A stretch of 64,000 bases of DNA from Moniliella sp. 'wahieum' (Eukaryota; Basidiomycota; Moniliellomycetes; Moniliellales; Moniliellaceae), in the NCBI GenBank assembly GCA_003971905.1, contig RSEE01000050.1, positions 248,001-312,000 on the forward strand, given 5' to 3'. Shown piece by piece: positions 34,614-45,145 of this stretch. The notes under the pieces were generated by a model that searched no databases, was not told the origin of the DNA, and saw only the letters and a list, made by a program, of their open reading frames with translations. Both the position numbers and the translations under genes were made by a program. Position 1 is the stretch's first letter. Every line of letters starts with the position of its first letter.

Positions 34614-35567
34614 TTAAGCCAACAGAGTTGTCTTGACTGCCTCTTGGAGAGTCACTTGAGGTTTAAACCCAAGTAGGGCATTGTCCAACTTGTCGGAGGG
34701 AATACACAAGCGCCCATCAGCAATCGATGCACGCAAGAAGTCAGAAAAGCCCTCATCGTCCTCGGTCGCTTGATTCGCATGGGCCTCGTCATAAGCACGG
34801 TAGGTGACGGCCCATTTGGTGCCAGTAACCTTTTCAGCCTCGCTGACCCAGTCGTTCAAAGTAGCCTCAAACCCGGTGATAGCGTATATTCTGCCTTTAC
34901 CCGGGGGTGGCAGAGGTGCCTGCACCGCCAATACGGTAGCGACCAATGTTTTTAGGCTGGTAGCACCAAAGAGTTGCTTCCCATCCCCTACAATAGTGGC
35001 AGTCTGCTTGGATACGTTGAACCCAATCTCAGCGTCCAGGACAAAGTCGGAAAAGAGTCCCGTGGCAAGGGAGATCCAGCGCAAACCCATCTGTGTGTAT
35101 GTACATTGAGTCAGTATAGGTGCCCACAATTCGGTGCCTACTGGGGGGATGTCGCACCTCGTTCAGAGTAGCATGGAAATGCTTTCGGCCCAGGATCCAA
35201 GGGTGCAGTTCCTTGTCGGGCACCGTACGGAAATCAACGCCAAACTCGGCCGAAACAAAGAGGTCAACGTTGGCCTCCTTGGCGGCAGTGGCAATAGGAA
35301 GCTGGCTGGGGCCATTCCGCCGCCTGTGGTTGCCACCAAGGCTTGGATCTTGTGTTCCTTGAGGGACTTGGCCATTGCCTCGGTATCGTCGTAGGATACG
35401 GTGACCACAGTCTTCTCAAGGAACGGTTGCAGCGAAGCATTCTTCGTAGGGTCCCGTGAGAAAATAACAGGTTTCTCTAGCCCTGGTGTGGCCAGCAGCG
35501 CTTCCAAAGTGGGCACCCCCACGTTTCCAATACCGACAAGGGCAATGCGAGTGATGCCGTTGGACAT
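34614..35567 (-). CDS. NmrA-like / isoflavone-reductase-like NAD(P)-binding protein
   Basis: A cytosolic Rossmann-fold protein of the NmrA/isoflavone reductase group, acting either as an oxidoreductase or as a redox sensor. The ATG at 35567 gives MSNGITRIALVGIGNVG, with the dinucleotide-binding Gly pattern GxGxxG. Then come FSRDPTK (NADP-type Arg after strand 2), VVTVSYDD and LVATTGGG. A frame change near 35280 precedes KEANVDLFVSAEFGVDF. A 67-nt intron (35157-35091) links HATLNE to MGLRWISLATGLFSDFVLD in phase. The end carries GDGKQLFGATSLKTLVATV and a substrate-domain helix, stopping at 34614. A TATAAAAAG box lies about 95 bases upstream. Substrate unknown. Confidence 0.85.
35091..35157 (-). 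other. Intron in the NmrA-like gene
   Basis: 67 nt, GTGCGA donor, TACTGAC branch sequence (near perfect fungal consensus), CACAG acceptor. Confidence 0.75.
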
Positions 35568-35656
35568 GGCGCGAGCAGATAGGGAGAGGGCGGATGGGCG
35601 ACAAAGGGAAGGGTGTGTGGGTCAAATAGAAGGACGAAGGGCACGCATTCCATTGT

Positions 35657-35665
35657 CTTTTTATA
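35657..35665 (-). promoter_or_regulatory. TATA box of the NmrA-like gene
   Basis: TATAAAAAG on the minus strand about 95 bases before the start codon. Confidence 0.5.
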
Positions 35666-36870
35666 CCACAATCTTCAACACAGTTTATTGGGGCTTGGCC
35701 TCTCTGCCGCATCTCGGTTCTTTCGCGCCTCATGAACCCTCAGAGGCTGAGCACGCCGAGGGCGCTGAATGGTGAACTTCAACAGACATATGACCATAGA
35801 TCACGGTCCGTCATCCGACACACGGGGACATACCGCGCATCTCTTCACATGAGAAAAAGCTTAGGTCCGGTTCTCCTTACCCCCGAGAGAGACCAAAACG
35901 TTGCACGAAGGGGGTGGGATGCGTCGGGAAGTGCCCCCCCACACGCTGCTGTGGTGTGGTATAAGCTTAATTGCGGTCTGCAATCTTTTTTTTCGCGTTG
36001 CTTATTACCACGTACATGCTCTCACTCAATAATGTAGCCGTTGTTGTATTCCCGGTGAGAGAGAAGCTTATTGTTGTGGTGTTTGCAAAGCAGAGAGTCC
36101 CAAACTGTCATAGTTTGGTTGATCACGTTGATATCGTTCGCTGCCATTTCCAATTCTTTTTCGTCCCGAGCGTCTCGCTGCCTTGTTTTTACGCTTCGCG
36201 CCATGTCCTCTGCTCTTGCTTCTCTCTCACGAACGATTGCTGCATCCCTTGGCTTTTAGTCTCGGCTCTGGTCTCTCGCCTTAGCGTCTTAGCCCCGACT
36301 GTGACACAAACCACATAAACGATGTATACCAACACAGATGGCGTATATCCTTTGATCGCGAAATGCAGTATCCGCCTCTATTATACCGAGTCTCGCCGGT
36401 CACTAAAAAGTGAGGCTTTTTCCCCGGTTTGAGGCCAAACTCCGACGCGGAGGGGCTCTCGTCTTGCGTGAATCATTTCTTCATGTCACACCATATGACC
36501 TGACGCGGCTGACGTTGTGTACCATGTTTTCCATCGGATGTAGCCAAGGTACATGCAATGTGTAGAGGTGATGTGGCCCTCTGTCGATCGTACAACCTAA
36601 TTAACGCCACCTGTCTGACACCTTGCAACCGGTATCTCCGGCTCCCCCGTGTTTGAGCTTGTTCCCGTCATGCATCATGCATCATGTGCCGAATAACTGA
36701 ACGTACCGAACGAGTCCTAGTTAAGCAACCAAAGGTATTGATTGGGTCATCCGGCCATATAGCATCCACATGTACTGTTCCCTCCTCTCACATATAACTC
36801 GCCCCTCAGGCTCAGGTGCGAGCAACGGGCCCTGCGCGACACATGTCCCAAAGCATGCTTCCGCATAATG

Positions 36871-36930
36871 CCAGTGACTAGTGACTAGTGACTAGGGACG
36901 CGTGACGAGTGCTAGTGATCTAGTGACCGA
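36871..36930. repeat. GTGACTA tandem repeat
   Basis: Three perfect AGTGACT units in a row followed by degenerate GTGACG/GTGATCTAGTGACC copies. Simple-sequence repeat of 7-base unit. Confidence 0.8.
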
Positions 36931-36990
36931 CCCGACTATTTTCTCTCGCCGCTATCATCGATATATCACCGGCAGCGTCAAGTCAGATCA

Positions 36991-37014
36991 CACGTCACAT
37001 GTCACATGTCACAG
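36991..37014. repeat. GTCACAT tandem repeat
   Basis: Three GTCACAT(G) units; same unit as the array near 4996 and, on the other strand, 63019-63038. Confidence 0.8.
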
Positions 37015-37136
37015 ATCTCATATTTTAAGTGTAGATCAAGTTTCAAGCTAAAGTCCGGGGGCTGTCACTACAAACGCTTCTCCACACTGTCTTCTGTTTT
37101 GGCAACTGAATATTTCCCCAGATATCACTGGCTGTG

Positions 37137-37160
37137 GGATAATCGATAATCGATAATCGC
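37137..37160. repeat. GATAATC tandem repeat
   Basis: Three GATAATC units with embedded ATCGAT palindromes. Confidence 0.75.
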
Positions 37161-37890
37161 TTGTCTCGCAATGACGTTCCCCCCCCCGATGCACTCTCAA
37201 GTTCACCACCATACATTCTGCCCTCCTACTTAGCCACAGCCTGTGGGGGTACCCAACTCTCTTTCTCTCCTTTCTGTTCTGATATCATAACCCGCCTATG
37301 GTGTATACTCACATCACACAGAGGGCATGACTTTCTGGCTCCTCTGGCAGCACTCCTCTGCGTCCGCGAATGGATGCAGATGCGATGAAGATGTGAGCGA
37401 TGTTCTCAATGGGCAGCATCTCCAACGCTCGTTCATGGGTGGCCAACTATCTTCTTGGCGCTTTCAGTGTATAATAGTAGGCTCAGAGAGCGATTATGGC
37501 TATAGGGAGCAACTCCAACGGATGCTGGTGCGTTCTTCGTCTTTTCTGGAGCTTTCATCTAACAGTTCGGTTGCCCCAACAGGCGACTTGCAGCTCCTTC
37601 ATTTGTGCCTTATCAGTTTGATTGATTGTAGCTGGGCATTTCTTAGGGACCAGTAGTGTTATACTGGTGCATTGACACGCCATGAGCACATGTGGAACGA
37701 GACGGCACCGAGTCTTCGGGTTTTGTACCGTGTAGGAACCATGATGGCAGAATGGCCATTGAACACCATGATCCCATGCACTTTGGCCTCAAGGGGGCGT
37801 CCCATCCAAACTACGTTATTACCCAACTCCAGCCTCCTTGGGGACACAGATTCACGGCATCTTTCGTATCTCATTGGCAGACAACCCCAC

Positions 37891-38827
37891 TTAGTCCTTC
37901 TTGAGTTCCCTACGAATGACCAATGTCGCACCAGGAAGCTGCTCATCTTCTCCCCCTTGCGCCTCAACGGCATTGAACGGCGCGGCGAGGAGGTTAAGCG
38001 CGTTCGCCGGCGGCGGCACCGCCACCGATCCATCTTGCCCCGTCATCGTCGCATCCTCCTCCTTTGCCTCGGTCTCCGCCTTGGGGTTGCGTACAACAAA
38101 GATCTCCAGACCATCACCACAACTTCAATGTGTCGCTCGGTGGCCGAGGTGAACGAGTCGGTGGCGATGCTGATCGCATGCTGGAGCGAAATGTGGCCTG
38201 GGATGGGCAACGGCCGCCCCGGAGTGGCGGTTTGGTTCTTGTACATCACCTGGGAGTCGAGGAAAGGCTGCAGCAAGCTTTGTGCCGCTCCGGCCGCTCG
38301 GCACACCTCGCGCTCGTACGAACCGACCGGATCAAACGAGTAGACAGCACCCTTCCCCTCCTCGTCCAGACCGCCAAGCACATTCCACACATAGTACGGG
38401 AAGAATCGCTTGCCATACAGAATCGTGCAGAGCATGCGTGCAATCCCCGCAAGGGGCATCGATGTACCATGTGCATAGCGGTACAGCTCCAAGCGGGCCC
38501 GAACCAGTTGCACCAGCGCCTCGGCGTCGGCGGCAAACCCATTGGTCGCCAGCGTCGCACGGTCGTTCCTACATCGTAAGAGTTAGCATGGCAGAACAGC
38601 CCAACAGAAGAAAGGCAGGTACGCACAGACGAAATACGCGCGGCTTGTAGCGGGTCTGGATGTTAGCCTTCAGACTGACGAGTGTCACCAGCCAGGACGC
38701 AGAAGTCTTGTCCTGCCACAGCGAGGATGGAGCCTCCGTTGGACGTGTAGGGGTTGAAGCCACGCTGGTTGGCTCCCGCGGCAGACAGGCCGCCGGGGGC
38801 CGAGGCAGGAGCGAGTACGGTCTGCAT
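37891..38827 (-). CDS. PRE7: 20S proteasome subunit beta-6
   Basis: Non-catalytic beta subunit of the 20S proteasome core. From ATG at 38827 the protein has a short N-terminal arm, then [19 protein letters not shown] and [20 protein letters not shown] 58-nt intron (38626-38569) joins VFRL to [19 protein letters not shown] in phase. Subfamily hallmarks follow: [39 protein letters not shown] and [19 protein letters not shown], as in yeast Pre7/human PSMB1. After one frame change near 38110-38125 the sequence continues [12 protein letters not shown]. An extra segment ([19 protein letters not shown] and about 25 more residues) separates this from the final IRRELKKD, stopping at 37891. No active-site Thr is expected in this subunit. 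It diverges from the CHD1-like gene across a very GC-rich spacer. Confidence 0.92.
38569..38626 (-). other. Intron in PRE7
   Basis: 58 nt, GTGCGT donor, GCTAAC branch-like sequence, TGTAG acceptor; phase 2 splice restores RLNDRATLA. Confidence 0.8.
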
Positions 38828-39862
38828 GGGTCGGATGGAGGGGGAGGGGAGGGGGGACGACGGTGGGTTGGGCGTGAGCGGGTGTGCGCCGCCGCTGTGG
38901 TTGGTGGAACGCGTATGCCCAGGCGGGCGGAATTGGAGAGGGGGTGAAATATGAAAGTTCATTAATTCGTGTGCCCAACTACTCCGCCGGAAATTGCTGC
39001 TGGACCCATGGGACGCGGGACCGTCAATTCTCCAATTAGCGCACATGCGCACTCGCTACATTTACGACCTGTACTACGCGAGCTGTACGACTGGTTGATC
39101 GAGGAACGCCATGCGGATGCCAAGTACCTTGGAGCCTGTGCTGGACGGGGGCTGTGCTGCTGGATGCCCACTGGTGCTGACCCGAGGTGTTTTGATGGGG
39201 TGTAGTCTGATGGCCAAGTGGAAGCGGCAGGGGTACGGAAAGTGAAAGTTGTGCTGCGTGCGCTGCATCCAAGCGCGCGACAACAACTCCGAGGGCGCGA
39301 CGTGCATTTGCCGCGTGCCCAATGCGGGCTGCGGGCGGGACGGTGGTGGAGTGCCAGAACTGGGTGGCGGGGACGTGCGTCGCAGGACGTGGCTAGTGGG
39401 CATGGATGCGGGGGTGCGCGGGCGGACACGCAGGGCATAGCCGACAGGATGCAGGCAGCGCGGGCAGGCGCGTGGCAGGTGGCGGCTATTCCGCCAGCAG
39501 CCAAGCGGCTGCGCGGCGCTGCTCCGTCGTGGCGGCCAATTTGGCCCGCCCCGCCGAGAGCCGCGGCAACCCCGGCAACCCGACAGCCCCGGCAGCCGCG
39601 CCCAGCCGCCGCTGGCAGCCGCCGCACCGCACGGCACCCGCCGCACCCGCCGCACCCCAGCCGCAGCAGCGCCACCACTGGCCAGCGCACCCTCACCGCT
39701 CACTCGCACTGGTCCTGCGTCCTGCTCAGCCGCCGTCGGCACGCCCACTCCCCTGCCCCTCCGTGCCCGCCGCCCCCCGGTCTTGCGTGTCCAGCCCCAT
39801 CCTATCCTCTTTGCTCGCGCCGCCACCATCCCCCCCCTGCCCCCACCACCACCGCCGCCACC
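38828..39862. other. GC-rich divergent promoter region
   Basis: About 1 kb between PRE7 (-) and the CHD1-like gene (+). The part 39400-39860 is extremely GC-rich with CCG/GCC repeats, giving long spurious ORFs on both strands. I searched this stretch for the chromodomain and ATPase motifs expected upstream of a CHD1 C-terminus and found none. Confidence 0.6.
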
Positions 39863-41654
39863 ATGCCCAGCTTCGCCTCCGACTCGGAGCGCACCGAGTC
39901 CGCTGCTGCCTCGCCCGAGCCTGAAAGCAGCCCCCACCCTAGCCGCAGCCGCAGCGCCAGCCTCGCCGATACGCCCGCCGCCGCCGCCGCCTCTGCCCCC
40001 AGCAAACCAACGTCTGCGCCCGTGCCCCGGCGCAAGCTCAAGTCGGCGGCGGAAAAGTCGATGGAGATCAACGATCGCGACATTCGCACGCTCCTCCGTG
40101 GCGTGCACAAGTGGGGCGACCCAGGCTACCGCTATGATCAGCTGGTGGAGGGGCCCGTCTGCAAGGTAAGAACAAGGCCGTTGTCATGCGTACCACGGCC
40201 GACCTCCTTGCGATCTGTACGGCGGCTGTTCAAGCCCACGACCGCCAGCTGCGCGCGATGCTAGCACGCGGTGAGGATGTATCCAAACTACGACAGAAGG
40301 CTGTCCTAGTCAAGTTTCATGGCGTCGACAAGATCAATGCCGAGACGACGGTCATTCGCCACAACGACCTTCGCCTCTTGGGCGAAACACTGGACCCACT
40401 AGACGAGGAGGAACAGAATGCGTGGCGCGTGCCGGCCAAGTCACTCAAGACGACCATGAACTGGTCTGTGCCCTGGAGTGCCGAGGATGACGCCCACCTG
40501 CTTATCGGGTGCTACCGCTATGGCTTGGGCTCGTGGGAGCAAGTCGAAGCTGATCCGGGTCCTTAAGCTGACAGGCAAATTCTCTTGATGGAAGAAAAGG
40601 AGAGAAATAAGAAGTGGAGGAAGCCAAGAAGGAAAAACACAAACCTAAGGACAGCCCCGCCCAGCCATTCAGTCTGGCGATGACGGGTCTAAAGTCAAGG
40701 CCATTCCCAGCTCAGTCCACCTCGTGCGGAGGGAGATTATCTGCTCAAGGTTTTGCGGGAACACGACGATCATCTCAAGGCCGTGGTTGCTGATGCGCCG
40801 GATTTTCCATGAGTGAGGGATTCCCAGCCCGTGCCTCCGTCGGGCCAGGGGGCGTATCGCTGGATTACTCTGACTCGGAAGAAGAGGAAGAGGAGGATCA
40901 AGATGACGATGGATGAAGCGCAATGCAAAGAACTTCTTCGTCCCTGTCGCAAGCATCTCAAACGTCTACGGAATGGACTCGACCCGATGGATCGCGAACA
41001 CACAGTGCCGATTCTCAAGCTCGCGCTCGCTGCAATCGGAAAACAGATCGATCGCTTGGTCAAGACCCAGTCCCAGACTCAGTCGCGCGCTCAACGTCAA
41101 AAACTTGAGCGTCACCTGTGGACGTTTGCATCCTACTTTTGGCCTTCCGAGGTACGTCCCCCATTCCCATTCATCTCTTGTTAGGGTGGAAGCTAACATG
41201 ATTGATGCTCCTAGGTTCAGCCAAGTAAGATGCGTGACCTCTTCAACAGCTTGTCCAGAACAATTCTCCCGCCTTGGATGAAAGTTCGTCGGAGGCCCCT
41301 CCACGTCGGATAGAGGACGACCGTCCTACGAAGCGCAAGCATAGCTCTCTGGGCCCTGACTTGGCCAAGAAACGAAGGGCAAGCGATATGCTTTCTCCTC
41401 CTTCACCTGGCGAGTATGACCGTTCTTCTCCGTCGGTCCGGGATACCGTTCAGAGTCCAGAGGGTACGATGCGCGCTCAAGCCACGGTTCCAGGGACCAG
41501 CTGCGGCGGGATCATTCGATTCGGGGCCACAGGGACCGTCAAGCGCGTTCCCCGCGATCTAGTTGGGGCCCTTAGCTCTATCTATTTTTTTCTGGACAAG
41601 AGACGACCACATGTGCTTTCTTTGCACGCAATATCCCTATTTGGCCTGTTGTAG
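39863..41654 (+). CDS. Stand-alone CHD1 C-terminal protein (SANT-SLIDE + CHCT, no ATPase)
   Basis: The protein matches only the C-terminal third of the chromatin remodeller CHD1. The ATG at 39863 (context GCCACCATG) opens a Ser/Pro/Ala-rich, charged N-terminus of about 60 residues. The DNA-binding module begins at MEINDRDIRTLLRGVHKWGD, continues with KAVLVKFHGVDKINAET, and reaches the SLIDE-type block NWSVPWSAEDDAHLLIGCYRYG and LGSWEQVEADPG, followed by the LTGKFFL equivalent of LTDKIFL. A linker with RRE(D)YLLKVLREH comes next. The CHCT domain follows (DEAQCKELLRPCRKHLKRL to RHLWTFASYFWPSE), then an intron at about 41152-41215. The tail is QPSKMRDLFNSL and a basic segment. The chromodomains and SNF2 ATPase of CHD1 are absent upstream, where PRE7 lies on the opposite strand. 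Several frame changes are error-like. Either a fission product of CHD1 or a truncated paralogue. Confidence 0.8.
41152..41215 (+). other. Intron in the CHD1-like gene
   Basis: GTACGT donor after FWPSE, GCTAAC branch sequence, CCTAG acceptor before VQPSKM; about 64 nt. Confidence 0.65.
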
Positions 41655-42551
41655 CTGTGTTAGCAGTGCCCTTCTGATAGCGGCCATGAACTATAACCAG
41701 GTCGTATCGTACTAGTTGAAGCCGCCAGAGTGCACCCGTTACAGTTCTTCACCTTCGTCAGCCGCGCCTGTGCACCTCATCCTTACTACTCTCGTCTTCA
41801 TGACCGTTGCCTCCTTCGACATCTAGAGAACAGGCACCCTTCGGCTGCCCCGAACCGCAGAAGCCCTGGGGTCGATCGTCATGTCCCGCCAGTTGTCGAT
41901 GGCCTCAAATAAAAAACTATATGTAATGTTTAGGTATCCACACTCTCGGAGCGAACTTGGACCTGTCCTGAATTGACGAAACGCATTCAAAGCGTGCACT
42001 TCAAGCCAAGAGTAAGGGTTTTGTGGGGTCAACATGGTTTGCGGATGCAAGGTATACTTCCTAGATCAGAAGGATGCATCAGAGTTAATGTCATTTATCA
42101 GACCAAAGACTTTTTCAGCAGACCCGGTTGCATTTTTGAGTGGGAGCGGTCTCCTACTTGTTTACAAAAGCATGAGTATTTGCCTCCTGTTTGGGGGGAA
42201 ACGCTGCCATCGTGGTGTTGAAGTCGTCGCGCCCCCACTATCAGAACGCCAGAGCTGTCATATCGCCCCGCCTCACTAACTCAGTTTGCAGCAATTTCTT
42301 ATGCACCGCCGTCTACTGCCGGGCATGCATACCTCGATCGAAAGCTGGTCCGCCTTCCCGGAATGGTTTCCAGGCCTGCACTCTGTTCCTCGTGGATGCA
42401 TACGAGAGCAGATTGGATGAGATGTAAGCGAACCATGTGGTCACAGTGGGACACTCCCGTACGTTGCTCCCGCAGTAGAAAGGGAAAGCCAGCCGAGCAA
42501 AAGGGGGTAGGGCGCATGGCACGGTGAGGATGGGCTATGGGCGGGTTGGCC
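41655..42551. other. Convergent 3' spacer
   Basis: Between the CHD1-like gene (+) and TRM2 (-). No gene recognised. Confidence 0.5.
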
Positions 42552-44424
42552 TTATTCTCGGTGCAGTATGCAAATTCCCTCGACATGGCTGCAAGCAAGG
42601 GTTAGTATGTCCAATGACCAATGATTATGACCATGCGCATCGGGGATGAACATACTGGGTCTGAGGGAAAAAGTCGGCACCACGGAGGAGAAGATGGAGT
42701 AGGCGGGATCGTGATTGAGAGATAGCCCACATCGCGAGCTTGGTATGCACGTTGCAAATACATAGATGATCAGTTTGGGACGCAGCTTGAGTAGTTGATT
42801 CAGGAAGACTGGGTCGGACCCACGTCGCGGTGGGTCAATCACCACCGTTCCTCTCCGGTTCAAACATTTTGATGTGCTTGGTGCCAAAAATCTTTTCGGC
42901 CGAGCCCAATTGAAAGGTAACGTTGGCGACGTTGTTGGCCGCCGCGTTTTCCACGGCACATTCGACTGCCTTTGACGAGATTTCCACCCCAGCCACTTGT
43001 TTGAACAGGGGTGCCAGCGTCAGCGCAAACAGTCCCGACCCGCAGTATGCGTCAATCAAGTAATTTGGCTCGGCGCTCTGGGCCGCTGGGAGGGTGGACT
43101 CAGCGTACAATCTCGTTGCGTATGTATTCGACAAAGGGAACGAGGATGGAACGGTTGAACTGGAAGAAGTCGTTGGCCGGGACATGGAACCACGTAGTAC
43201 CCACTTTTTCATACGCCACGCCACGTTTTTGATCCGTAACCCTTGCGAGGCGAGTGGTTCCCCATTCGAAACCGAGTCCAAGTTGGGAGGGACCAGCGAA
43301 TCCCGTATCAGCAGTGACGCCCCATTACGGTAGTGGTGGATTTTGTCCTGCACCTCTTTCCGCACCTCTTTCAAGCGTTGATTCATCGCATCAGTCGCAA
43401 GACGGCAGTCATCAATATCCATCACGAGGCCATCTCCGCTCATCCCAATAGGAAATGGTTCTGGCGGGGTGGTGGGTTAAACTGGGTTCGACAAGTCCAA
43501 AGACTTTTTGGACAACTTGGCGTAGAGCGTTTCTTGTTCCCTCCACTTGCGTATTCTGGAAGGCAGCTCAAAGTGAGGTAACAATTTGGTGCGATAGCCA
43601 TATTCCTTGGGCGAAGGCAGAGTTTCCTCCGCCCGCGGGATGAGGGAGGCCTTCAACCCACTGTAGTTTGCAAACGCCTTATCCACCACTTGCCGTTTCA
43701 GATCAAGTTGTTGGGGATAGGACAGCATCTGGTACTGGCATCCACCGCAGGAATGGAAGTTCTTACAAAGGGGAGTCTCGGTACGCATTTCAGAGGGGAC
43801 CAAAATGTCCTCGATGAGAGCTTTAGAATGCATCTCAAAATTGTGCACGACCCTCACTACCAATTTGTCGCCGGGCAACGCCTTGGGAACAAGGATGGCC
43901 CAATCCTCATTTAGTGGATCTCGCGCAAGGCCGCACCCGGTCGGTGTGAGCCTTTCAATAGTGACCTGAAAGGCGTGTCCAATGGAATGTACATGCTCCT
44001 GGGTCGTACTTGGCGACCTACGCCGCTCCACCGCCTCAGGGCCCAAAAACTGCTGCACCTCCAGCTCTTCGGGATCAATACCAATGATTTTGGCCTTCTT
44101 GGCGGAGACGAACGGTGAACGACGTTTTTTCGTATGTTTAGTACTGTTAGAGTTGCGCAAAGGAGTGCGAACGTTAGAGTTGCGCGAAGGAGTGTGAACG
44201 TTAGAGTTGCGCGAAGGAGTGCGGTCGGGGGCAGAGGAAGCTGGAACACCCATGATCTGTTCCGCGTCCGGACGGGCTGCCGAGAACGGGGTTTCGATGC
44301 TTGGTGGGCGCCGGCGCACGCGAGAGGCCAGACCGCTTGTCTCTTCGGCAGACGAGATTGGCGAAGAAGAAAAAGAGGATAAGAAGCGTGTGTGCCTCAC
44401 AAGGTGTGGGGGAGGGTAGCCCAT
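42552..44424 (-). CDS. TRM2: tRNA (uracil-5-)-methyltransferase
   Basis: SAM-dependent enzyme that makes m5U54 in the T-loop of tRNAs. The ATG at 44424 gives an N-terminal extension that may target mitochondria or nucleus, with a 9-aa repeat (TPSRNSNVR-like, three copies), then a TRAM-like domain (HAFQVTIERLTPTGCGLAR). The CGGCQYQ Cys cluster follows, and the gap between SNPV and MSGDGLVMDIDDC holds a frame change. The methyltransferase core shows DAYCGSGLFALTLA (motif I), GVEISSKAVECA, VVIDPPRRGSD (motif IV) and, after another frame change, the catalytic CNVHTKLA segment. A 67-nt intron (42655-42589) restores the C-terminal FPQTHHVE, the family's PQTxHVE motif with the base-abstracting Glu, ending at 42552. 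All catalytic elements are present. Confidence 0.9.
42589..42655 (-). other. Intron near the 3' end of TRM2
   Basis: 67 nt, GTATGT donor, ACTAAC branch sequence, TTGCAG acceptor. Splicing creates the conserved FPQTHHVE motif, strong evidence that it is real. Confidence 0.85.
44146..44224 (-). repeat. 27-base coding minisatellite in TRM2
   Basis: Two full and one nearly full 27-base units, in frame, encoding a nine-residue TP(S/L)RNSNVR-like repeat in the N-terminal extension of TRM2. Confidence 0.85.
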
Positions 44425-45145
44425 GCACGAATGCTTGTCATGGTGGATAGGTTGGAGTGGAGAACAAGGAGATGCTTTCCTTAGTTGGACAAGCCTTTTT
44501 CTTCGCCACTTGGTACTTCAACGTTCCATGTTCGACAGAAAAGCAGCTTAAAAATCCGGTGCGGGGCGGAATGATCGGTGACCGGTGATCGATTGTCGGT
44601 GTAATGTGCGCGTCAATTAATGACAGCTCCAGTACTTCGTTGGCAGTGCACCCATGTAGACCTAAGTCCCAAGAGTAAAGATAGAGCATCGATCAGGTCC
44701 GCAAGCCCCTGTGTTATATACCCCTTCAGCTTCCTGGCCCCACCTTTAAAGCAACATGATCCACACCCAGACGGATCCTAAGGCGGACTGCACTCTCGTA
44801 TACCAAAAACTCCATAAGGCAACACACAAAAACGGCTTAGACGTTAGTAGGACTGACAAAATAGAAGCTGACGCAATAAGAGTGTGGAAGTACTGGATAA
44901 GTGATCTCCCATGCGTTCGTCTTCTCAAAAGGAACCATACTCGTGGCATTTAGATTCAGAACGGTCGGACATGTTGTCTCGTGAATCTCACTATATATGG
45001 GAGAGGAGAGGGAGACAATTGAGGATTAAGTTCGGGCAATCGGAGGTCCGGGTGACTCTCATCAAAGAGCCGAGCGCTGCGGATTGGATGGCTCCCAAAG
45101 AGCAGATGTGGTGTGATGATCATTGGGAAAGGGAAATAGCGGAGG
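44425..45145. other. Intergenic region
   Basis: Promoter of TRM2 and 3' flank of LCL2. A CGGTGACCGGTGATCG palindrome lies at 44575-44590, and a TATATACCCC stretch near 44716. An 83-codon ORF (44438-44689, -) has no motif. Confidence 0.5.

Larger units (their letters stand above)
35568..37890. other. Intergenic region, 2.3 kb, repeat-rich
   Basis: No gene recognised. It holds several simple repeats: ATGCATC copies at 36669-36685, GTGACTA copies at 36871-36930, a GTCACAT tract at 36991-37014, and GATAATC copies at 37137-37160. An ORF of 109 codons at 37327-37656 lacks any motif. Confidence 0.5.

Noticed and set aside
36871-37160. CRISPR-like array from GTGACTA and GATAATC repeats
   Set aside because: Units of 7 bases without unique spacers in a fungal spacer; simple-sequence repeats only.
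37327-37656. 109-codon plus-strand ORF
   Set aside because: No motif, no plausible leader, surrounded by simple repeats and poor codon composition; kept as intergenic.
40562-40900. Ending the CHD1-like gene at the first stop after EADPGP
   Set aside because: Conserved CHD1 sequence (LTGKFFL, DYLLKVLREH, CHCT) continues in other frames beyond it.
44438-44689. 83-codon minus-strand ORF upstream of TRM2
   Set aside because: No motif and placed in the promoter; a uORF cannot be supported.
44956-45145. Extending LCL2 to the distal stop at 44956
   Set aside because: The extra residues are unlike any LCL2, whereas the alternative frame gives the usual CV...C ending at 45146.
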